From NCBI RefSeq assembly GCF_021611515.1, contig NZ_CP090960.1, positions 620,001 to 684,000 of the forward strand: a stretch of 64,000 bases of DNA, read 5' to 3'. This DNA comes from Mariluticola halotolerans (GTDB lineage: Bacteria > Pseudomonadota > Alphaproteobacteria > Rhizobiales > Devosiaceae). A program made the translations under genes and the position numbers. Under the pieces are notes generated by a model. It was not told the DNA's origin and did not search any database. It saw nothing but the letters and a program-made list of their open reading frames with translations. Shown piece after piece: positions 58,571 to 64,000 of the stretch (its first letter is position 1; each line of letters opens with the position of its first letter).

Positions 58571-59253
58571 GCGGTCGCCTCGCGGATCAGTTCGGGAAAC
58601 TTTTGTGTTACAGCAGACCAGATTGCCTTGGCGAGCTCACTTTCCGGCTGATCTGCCGAGATAACGACGCACCTGTCCGGGTTTCTTTCGGCAATCTCAA
58701 GAAACCCCTTGCGCAGACTGCGATGCCAATCGAGGTCTTCTTTTTCAAACCGGTCAGCCACCGCAGGAATGCCATCTTCAAGCGCCCGTTGGGCGACCCG
58801 TTTGAAAGCTTCTTCAGGATCCATATCGAGAATGATCGTCAGGTCGGGTTTGTGCCCATTCAGTGCGAGGTCTTCGAGTGCTTCGATCAGGGTGTCATCG
58901 ACGCCCCCGGTCAGGCCCTGATAGGCGCGGGTTGAATCGTGAAAACGATCACAAATGACCCAACGTCCGCTGGCGAGATTGGGCGCGATCAACTGGTTCA
59001 CATGGTCGAGGCGTGCAGCGGCAAACAATGTAGCCTCAGCGCCTGGGCCCCATTCCTCCGAGCGGCCCTGCAAAATGAATGATCTGATAGCCTCTGCCTT
59101 CGGCGTCCCCCCCGGTTCGCGGGTGCGCACAGCCGCGATGCCGAGCCGGGTCAATCTGGCAAGCAGTCGCTTGACCTGCGTGGATTTGCCAACGCCCTCG
59201 CCGCCTTCAAAAGTCAGGAAGCGGGCGTTTGTTGGTAATTTGGCTTCGGCCAT
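58567..59253 (-). CDS. tmk: Thymidylate kinase
   Basis: Tmk phosphorylates dTMP to dTDP. The 228 residues show the P-loop EGGEGVGKST (16-25), the DR-x motif CDRFHDSTRAYQG and a LID-type region. The first 10 residues extend slightly beyond short homologues. It overlaps holB by 4 bp and begins 24 bp after the D,D-carboxypeptidase gene. Confidence 0.95.
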   Translation of the reverse strand: MAEAKLPTNARFLTFEGGEGVGKSTQVKRLLARLTRLGIAAVRTREPGGTPKAEAIRSFILQGRSEEWGPGAEATLFAAARLDHVNQLIAPNLASGRWVICDRFHDSTRAYQGLTGGVDDTLIEALEDLALNGHKPDLTIILDMDPEEAFKRVAQRALEDGIPAVADRFEKEDLDWHRSLRKGFLEIAERNPDRCVVISADQPESELAKAIWSAVTQKFPELIREATA

Positions 59254-59277
59254 GGGAGGGGTATCAACTCTGTTTGG

Positions 59278-60432
59278 TCACAACCAGCCAATGGCCAGTT
59301 CTTTGAGTGCATCGGACGCGCGTCGGACAATGTCGCCTTCGGCCACCGACTCGGCAGCATAAAGCGGCGCGGCCTGGATAAGCTGGCCATCGCACAAGAC
59401 CTGCAATTCGGCAAGCTTTGTGCCTTTTTCCACCGGCGGGCGAATAGGCGCCTGGTAGGAAATGCTGGCAGAAAGGCATTTGCGTGAACCTTTGGGTATA
59501 TAAAGGTCAATTGCCCCCTGCCCGATTAGCGCAACATTGGGTGTTTCGCCACCATAAACGTTGGCGTAGCCCACTGTTTCGCCATCCTTGAATGCGGGCA
59601 ACCGTTCAAAACTTCTCGTCCCCCAGGTCACCAGTTTACGTGCTTCTTCGGCCCTTTCGCGCATGGACTTGAGACCATGCAGCACGGCGATCAGGCGACG
59701 CCCGCCTTCGGTCGTGGAGACGACCTCGCCGTAGCCGGCACTCTCGGTGTGGCCTGTTTTAAGCCCGTCGACGCCAATACCCATTTCCAGAAGGGAATTG
59801 CGGTTCTGCTGGGTAATGCCATTCCATTCAAATTCCGGTTCAGCAAATATGCCGTAGAATTCGGGGAATTCAGAGATGATGTAGCGCGCGAGGCTCGCAA
59901 GGTCACGTGCGCTGACATACATGTCCGGGTCGGGCAGTCCGGCGGCGTTTGTGAAATGGGATTGAGTGAGACCTAGTTCCTCGGCCTTCTCGTTCATGAT
60001 GCGGGCGAACGTTTCTTCGGTGCCACCAATGCCTTCGGCCAAAGCGATGCTGGCGTCATTGCCGGACTGGATAATGACGGACTTAACCAGATCACCTACA
60101 CGGACTTTGGAGTTCAGCTCGGCAAACATGGTGGAACCGCCAGACGAGGCACCACCGTCACGCCATGCGTGTTCGGAAATAAAAAATTCGTCATCGAGTG
60201 ACAAACGGCCCGATTTAAGCATGTCAAAGACAACCGCCACGGTCATCAGCTTGGCCATGCTGGCCGGTTCCATCTTCTCGTCGGCGTTCTTCTGGTAAAG
60301 AACCGTGCCCGATTCATAATCCATCAGAATGGCAAACGGTGCCTTGGTATCAAAATCGAGCTGTGCAAAGGCGGCGCCTGTCCAAAGCACGCCGCATGCC
60401 GCCAGCAGTATCGCTAAAAATCTAGTCATCAT
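59278..60432 (-). CDS. D-alanyl-D-alanine carboxypeptidase (low-molecular-mass PBP, DacA/DacC type)
   Basis: A periplasmic enzyme that trims the terminal D-Ala from peptidoglycan stem peptides. The 384 residues start with a signal peptide (about 1-23, ending AAFA). The active site shows Ser58-x-x-Lys61 (SMAK), Ser123-Gly-Asn125 and Lys225-Thr-Gly227. The C-terminal beta domain of PBP5 type is present. I chose the ATG at 60432; a TTG three codons earlier and an ATG one codon later are also possible. It lies between rlpA and tmk on one strand. Confidence 0.93.
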   Translation of the reverse strand: MMTRFLAILLAACGVLWTGAAFAQLDFDTKAPFAILMDYESGTVLYQKNADEKMEPASMAKLMTVAVVFDMLKSGRLSLDDEFFISEHAWRDGGASSGGSTMFAELNSKVRVGDLVKSVIIQSGNDASIALAEGIGGTEETFARIMNEKAEELGLTQSHFTNAAGLPDPDMYVSARDLASLARYIISEFPEFYGIFAEPEFEWNGITQQNRNSLLEMGIGVDGLKTGHTESAGYGEVVSTTEGGRRLIAVLHGLKSMRERAEEARKLVTWGTRSFERLPAFKDGETVGYANVYGGETPNVALIGQGAIDLYIPKGSRKCLSASISYQAPIRPPVEKGTKLAELQVLCDGQLIQAAPLYAAESVAEGDIVRRASDALKELAIGWL

Positions 60433-60507
60433 TTGCCACAATATTCACAGAGCCAACGCTTCCTCAAAATGCGGGATGCGCGCGCCTGCTCTCCTGTATT
60501 TCAGATA

Positions 60508-61686
60508 CTAATACAGAATGGCGTCCGTAAGGCCAAGCTGCATGGCGCGTTGCGTGGCATCCTGCCGGGTTGCGCCAGGCTTGAGGTGGGTCAGCGTGAG
60601 GACGGTTGCAGGCTTGCCGCCAATGGCAATCTGCTCCGCATCTACGGCGCCGATTAATGCAAATGCCTGTTCGACATTGCCGGCATTGATCGGGTCAGCA
60701 AAAACACCCAGCTGAAACCGTATGGCGCGGGCATCATCGTCAATGCTTTCGCGCCAGCCGTTCAATGCTTTTGGTCGATTGGCCATAGCCTCTGTGGCGG
60801 CGAAGGCGCTGTCGATCAGTTCGGCTGCCTTGCTGGAATCTACGGCCTTGTCCGGTGCGTAAAATAACGGACCAAGTCCGGTACTGCTCACAGTGCTGGC
60901 TGTGGCGTTGACAACGTTGAAGCCCTGAGGGGTAACGAGCACATTGTCGCGTGGCCTTTCTGCAGACCACGAAGCGGGAAACGCCACCAATTGGTCGCGT
61001 TGTGGCTCTGGTGTTGCCACCATGGCGATACGCGTATCCTGTTGTGTGCTGCGCTCCATTTGCGTTGGCTTGTTGTAGCTTGCCATCAGCATGCGTGTAT
61101 CGTCGCCCTCGAGCGGTGCCTTCCCGACATATTTGACCCGCACACGCGCCGTGCCCTTATTGGTGTAGTCGAGCATTTCAGCAGCGCGCCGGGACAGATC
61201 AATTTCGCGATTGCCGACAAATGGCCCGCGATCATTGACGCGCACCATGATTGAACGGTTGTTCTCGAGATTGGTCACGCGCACATAGGATGGAAGCGGC
61301 AGCGTCGGATGCGCGGCAGTCAGCGCAAACTGGTCGAAGATCTCGCCATTGGCGGTGTGGCGACCATGGAAATTCGGGCCATACCAGGACGCCGCGCCGG
61401 TTGAATCATAGTTCGGGTCTTCTTTCGGCGTGTACCAGTTGCCAGCAACCTTATAGGGCTTGCCGACCTGATAGCGCCCGCCCCCTTTTGGAACGTTTTT
61501 TGATGTGGTCACTCGTTTGGACGCGGACACCCCATATTTGCTGGAACTGAATTTGGTTTTCGTATTGATGAAATCCGAGACGCCGGACATGGCACCACAG
61601 CCCGCCAGCAATGGAAGGACACAAAACGCCAATACGCCATTGCGCATTGCCGCTCTCAAGCTGCTCGTGCCGATTGTCTGCCGCAT
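60508..61686 (-). CDS. rlpA: RlpA-like septal-ring lipoprotein with SPOR domain
   Basis: RlpA is an outer-membrane lipoprotein, in some species a lytic transglycosylase acting on denuded peptidoglycan at the septum. The 392 residues have a lipobox (LLAGC, Cys30), a double-psi beta-barrel with SWYGPNFHGRHTANGE and VRVNDRGPF (catalytic Asp), and a C-terminal SPOR-like region (about 310-385). The start is the ATG at 61686 with AGTAGGGA just upstream. The frame is open further up to 61788, but the lipobox distance supports the shorter form. It is divergent from metH. Confidence 0.92.
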   Translation of the reverse strand: MRQTIGTSSLRAAMRNGVLAFCVLPLLAGCGAMSGVSDFINTKTKFSSSKYGVSASKRVTTSKNVPKGGGRYQVGKPYKVAGNWYTPKEDPNYDSTGAASWYGPNFHGRHTANGEIFDQFALTAAHPTLPLPSYVRVTNLENNRSIMVRVNDRGPFVGNREIDLSRRAAEMLDYTNKGTARVRVKYVGKAPLEGDDTRMLMASYNKPTQMERSTQQDTRIAMVATPEPQRDQLVAFPASWSAERPRDNVLVTPQGFNVVNATASTVSSTGLGPLFYAPDKAVDSSKAAELIDSAFAATEAMANRPKALNGWRESIDDDARAIRFQLGVFADPINAGNVEQAFALIGAVDAEQIAIGGKPATVLTLTHLKPGATRQDATQRAMQLGLTDAILY

Positions 61687-61833
61687 ATTATCCCTACTCA
61701 AGTCATAAGAATAATAGCCGAATCCGACCCAATATTGGGGGCGGTCTGTCGGCATGGTTAGAGAAATGATAACGCCCCGCCTCCCCACACCGGCAAAGAG
61801 GAGGCTGGCACGCTTGCGTCGCTCTGTTTAATC

Positions 61834-61853
61834 ATATAAAGAAATCTTTATAT
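61834..61853. promoter_or_regulatory. 20-bp palindromic operator candidate upstream of metH
   Basis: ATATAAAGA-AA-TCTTTATAT is a perfect inverted repeat 88 bp before the metH start, in the divergent rlpA-metH gap. It resembles AT-rich palindromes I recall for ArsR-family SAH/SAM-responsive regulators of methionine genes in Proteobacteria. The regulator is not in the window. Confidence 0.6.
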
Positions 61854-61941
61854 CCACTCAGAGGCACGTTGAGACACTTGGTCCCTCGCAGAGGACGTAA
61901 GCTCAAATCCCTTTCGCGCAGCAGGTCGACGGAGACATTTC

Positions 61942-62961
61942 ATGCGTAGCGATCGAATCGCACTACTCGAAAATCTGATGAAAGAACGTGTTGTTCTCAT
62001 GGACGGTGCCATGGGCACCATGCTGCAGGGCTACAAGTTCTCCGAGGAAGATTTCCGAGGTGAAAGGTTCAAGGATTGGACCCGGCAATTGCAGGGCAAC
62101 AATGACCTGTTGAACCTGACCCAGCCTGATGCCGTGCGTGATGTGCATCTGGAGTATTTTCGGGCCGGCGCGGATATCGCGGAAACCAATACGTTTGCCG
62201 CGACATCCATTGCCCAGGCGGATTACGGCATGGAAGAGCTCGCTTTCGAACTGGCCGAAAGTGGCGCGCGGCTGGCGAGCGAAGCGGCTAGGCTGGCCGA
62301 AGAGGAAGATGGCAACCCGCGCTTTGTCGCCGGGGCGCTCGGCCCGACCAACCGGACCGCTTCGATATCACCCGATGTGAATGATCCCGGTTTTCGGGCC
62401 GTCACGTTTGATGAACTACGGGTAGCCTATGCAGAAGAAGTGCGCGGCCTTATTGCCGGCGGAGTAGATCTGGTATTGGTGGAAACAATTTTCGATACCC
62501 TCAATGCCAAGGCAGCATTGTTTGCGATCGATGAGATCAGTGCTGAACGCGGCGTCAAAATGCCGGTGATGATTTCGGGAACGATCAGCGACATGTCCGG
62601 CCGCATTCTGTCCGGTCAGACGCCGGAAGCGTTCTGGAATTCACTCAACCATGTTCGTCCCTTCTCTTTCGGGCTGAATTGCGGCCTTGGCGCCAAGGAA
62701 ATGCGCGCTTACGTGGCCGAACTGGCCAAGGTTGTCGATGTAGCGCTTTGCGTTTATCCGAATGCCGGCCTGCCCAATGAATTCGGATTATACGATGAAG
62801 CGCCGGAGCAGACCGGTGCCTTGCTGGGTGAGTTCGCCGCGTCCGGTTTCGCCAATATTCTTGGCGGATGTTGTGGCACGACCCCGGATCATATTCGCGA
62901 GATTGCCGCCCATGTGCGCGGCAAAGCACCGCGTGTTTTCCATACCCATTCCCACACGTGA
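61942..62961 (+). CDS. metH: Methionine synthase, homocysteine-binding subunit (split MetH part 1)
   Basis: The 339 residues are a complete homocysteine S-methyltransferase domain, the first module of cobalamin-dependent MetH. The zinc cysteines are Cys247 (NCGLG), Cys310 and Cys311 (GGCCGTTP), and the N-terminal DGAMGTMLQ strand is intact. It ends soon after this domain, whereas full MetH continues for about 900 more residues. The rest is encoded by a separate gene starting 8 bp downstream. GGAG stands about 8 bp before the ATG. The same two-gene layout is, as I recall, known in Caulobacter and other alphaproteobacteria, so this is unlikely to be a pseudogene. Confidence 0.93.
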   Translation: MRSDRIALLENLMKERVVLMDGAMGTMLQGYKFSEEDFRGERFKDWTRQLQGNNDLLNLTQPDAVRDVHLEYFRAGADIAETNTFAATSIAQADYGMEELAFELAESGARLASEAARLAEEEDGNPRFVAGALGPTNRTASISPDVNDPGFRAVTFDELRVAYAEEVRGLIAGGVDLVLVETIFDTLNAKAALFAIDEISAERGVKMPVMISGTISDMSGRILSGQTPEAFWNSLNHVRPFSFGLNCGLGAKEMRAYVAELAKVVDVALCVYPNAGLPNEFGLYDEAPEQTGALLGEFAASGFANILGGCCGTTPDHIREIAAHVRGKAPRVFHTHSHT

Positions 62962-62968
62962 GGGTGAT

Positions 62969-64000
62969 TTGAGTTCTCAACGTTTATTACGATTGTCCGG
63001 TCTGGAGCCGTTTACGCTCACACCCGAAATCCGGTTTGTGAATATTGGTGAGCGCACCAATGTCACCGGTTCTGCCCGGTTCCGCAAACTTATCGAAGCC
63101 AATGATTATTCTGCGGCCCTGGATGTGGCGCTGCAGCAGGTGCAAGCGGGTGCCCAGATCATTGACGTCAACATGGATGAGGGGCTGCTCGATTCCGAGG
63201 CAGCCATGGTCAAGTTCCTTAACCTGATTGCGGCGGAACCCGATATCGCTCGCGTGCCTATCATGATCGACAGTTCCAAATGGAATGTCATTGAGGCTGG
63301 TTTGCGCAGTGTTCAGGGCAAGTCCGTGGTCAATTCGATATCGATGAAGGAAGGCGAGGAAGCCTTTCTACATCAGGCCCGGCTGGTGCGCCGCTACGGG
63401 GCTGCTGTCGTGGTCATGGCGTTCGATGAACAGGGGCAAGCCGATACCCTGCAGCGCAAGATCGATATCTGCGCCCGCGCCTATAAGCTGCTGACCGAGG
63501 AAGTCGATTTTCCGCCAGAAGACATCATCTTCGACCCGAATGTCTTTGCTGTTGCGACCGGTATCGAAGAACACAACAACTACGGCGTTGATTTTATCGA
63601 GGCGACCCGCTGGATCCGGCAGAACCTGCCGCATGTCCATATTTCGGGTGGCGTATCCAATCTCTCCTTCTCGTTCCGGGGCAATGAGCCGGTGCGCGAG
63701 GCCATGCATTCCGTATTCCTCTACCATGCCATTCAGGCTGGCATGGATATGGGCATTGTGAACGCGGCGCAGCTGGCGGTTTATGAGAATATCGATCCCG
63801 AATTGCGCGAGCTTTGTGAGGATGTGGTGCTCAATCGCCGCAGCGACAGCACTGAGCGCCTGCTCGATGCCGCAGCTCGTTTCAAGGGTGACGGGGCCAA
63901 GGCCGAGAACAAGAATGATCTGAGCTGGCGTGAGTTCTCCGTGGACAAGCGTCTTGAGCATGCTTTGGTCAATGGTATCACCGAATTCATTGAAGAGGAT
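62969..64000 (+). CDS. metH: Methionine synthase, folate/cobalamin-binding subunit (split MetH part 2, 5' part)
   Basis: An open frame of 344 codons reaches the right edge without a stop. It begins at TTG (62969), 7 bp after the stop of part 1, with GAGGGTGA just upstream. The translation shows the pterin-binding domain of Met[17 protein letters not shown] near residue 24, [33 protein letters not shown] and [13 protein letters not shown]. The cobalamin-binding and reactivation domains must follow beyond the window. With part 1 it would form a two-subunit MetH. Confidence 0.9.
   Translation, partial: MSSQRLLRLSGLEPFTLTPEIRFVNIGERTNVTGSARFRKLIEANDYSAALDVALQQVQAGAQIIDVNMDEGLLDSEAAMVKFLNLIAAEPDIARVPIMIDSSKWNVIEAGLRSVQGKSVVNSISMKEGEEAFLHQARLVRRYGAAVVVMAFDEQGQADTLQRKIDICARAYKLLTEEVDFPPEDIIFDPNVFAVATGIEEHNNYGVDFIEATRWIRQNLPHVHISGGVSNLSFSFRGNEPVREAMHSVFLYHAIQAGMDMGIVNAAQLAVYENIDPELRELCEDVVLNRRSDSTERLLDAAARFKGDGAKAENKNDLSWREFSVDKRLEHALVNGITEFIEED

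Noticed and set aside
61854-61941. SAM, SAH or cobalamin riboswitch before metH
   Set aside because: The 88-bp leader lacks the conserved cores I know of these riboswitches. The palindrome upstream offers a simpler regulator site.
61942-62971. Frameshifted metH pseudogene
   Set aside because: The break falls at a domain border, the second part has its own start and ribosome binding site, and active-site residues are intact.

Overview
The window looks like a chromosomal core segment of an alphaproteobacterium of the order Hyphomicrobiales (Rhizobiales). This rests on gene content and order as I recall them for that order, not on a database search: bamA-lpxD-fabZ-lpxA-lpxI-lpxB, then gltA, gltX, comEC, lexA, moeA, moaC, trpC-D-G-E, a PpiD-like isomerase, tpiA, secG, pyrG, eno, ftsB, pdhA-B-C, lpdA, lipA, a Coq10/RatA-like gene, cinA, ispDF, dusB, ntrB-C-Y-X, trkA, hfq, hflX. 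LpxI rather than LpxH, a fused IspDF, a lipoylated E1-beta and a direct-repeat GTTC-N7-GTTC SOS box all fit this group. The genus cannot be fixed from the sequence. Almost all of the window is tightly packed housekeeping genes with 1-4 bp overlaps.

Layout. 1-5925 (+): end of bamA, a strong terminator, then the lipid A and fatty acid genes lpxD-fabZ-lpxA-lpxI-lpxB. 6027-8901 (-): citrate synthase and glutamyl-tRNA synthetase. 9018-11123 (+): comEC. 11120-15524: a sugar-acid catabolic cassette (lactonase, KDPGal aldolase and KDGal kinase on -, an IlvD/Edd-family dehydratase on +). It is best read as a galactonate (De Ley-Doudoroff) route, and it sits between comEC and lexA. 15611-23928 (-): lexA with two opposed SOS boxes, moeA, moaC, trpC, trpD, trpG, trpE and the periplasmic folding factor. 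24099-27966 (+): tpiA, secG, pyrG, a DUF4169 protein and a TRIC/UPF0126 membrane protein.

27967-29527 is the only long non-coding stretch. It is packed with inverted-repeat (REP/REPIN-type) elements. Three repeat families recur in the same order twice, flanking a GC-rich, hairpin-rich stretch that I cannot identify. 29528-39755 (+) then holds eno, a DUF4180 protein, ftsB, the pyruvate dehydrogenase complex (pdhA, pdhB, pdhC, an SGNH hydrolase, lpdA), two small GlsB-like membrane proteins, lipoyl synthase and a START-domain protein. Lipoyl synthase makes the cofactor for the two lipoyl domains encoded just upstream.

39746-41436 (-): cinA/pncC and ispDF. 41610-52375 (+): dusB, the two nitrogen-related two-component systems NtrBC and NtrYX, trkA, hfq and hflX. 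52361-61686 (-): mazG, an unfamiliar two-part protein, an MBL hydrolase, tatD, metG, holB, tmk, a penicillin-binding D,D-carboxypeptidase and an RlpA-like lipoprotein. 61942-64000 (+): cobalamin-dependent methionine synthase split into two genes, the second starting at TTG and running off the window, behind a 20-bp AT-rich palindrome that is a likely operator.

No tRNA, rRNA, CRISPR array, phage gene or insertion sequence was recognised. The points most worth a second look are the repeat cluster with its unidentified structured stretch, the inserted galactonate cassette with a possible GntR-type operator, the doubled SOS box, the split metH with its palindrome, the altered Walker B motif of NtrX and the orphan protein at 53430-54134.
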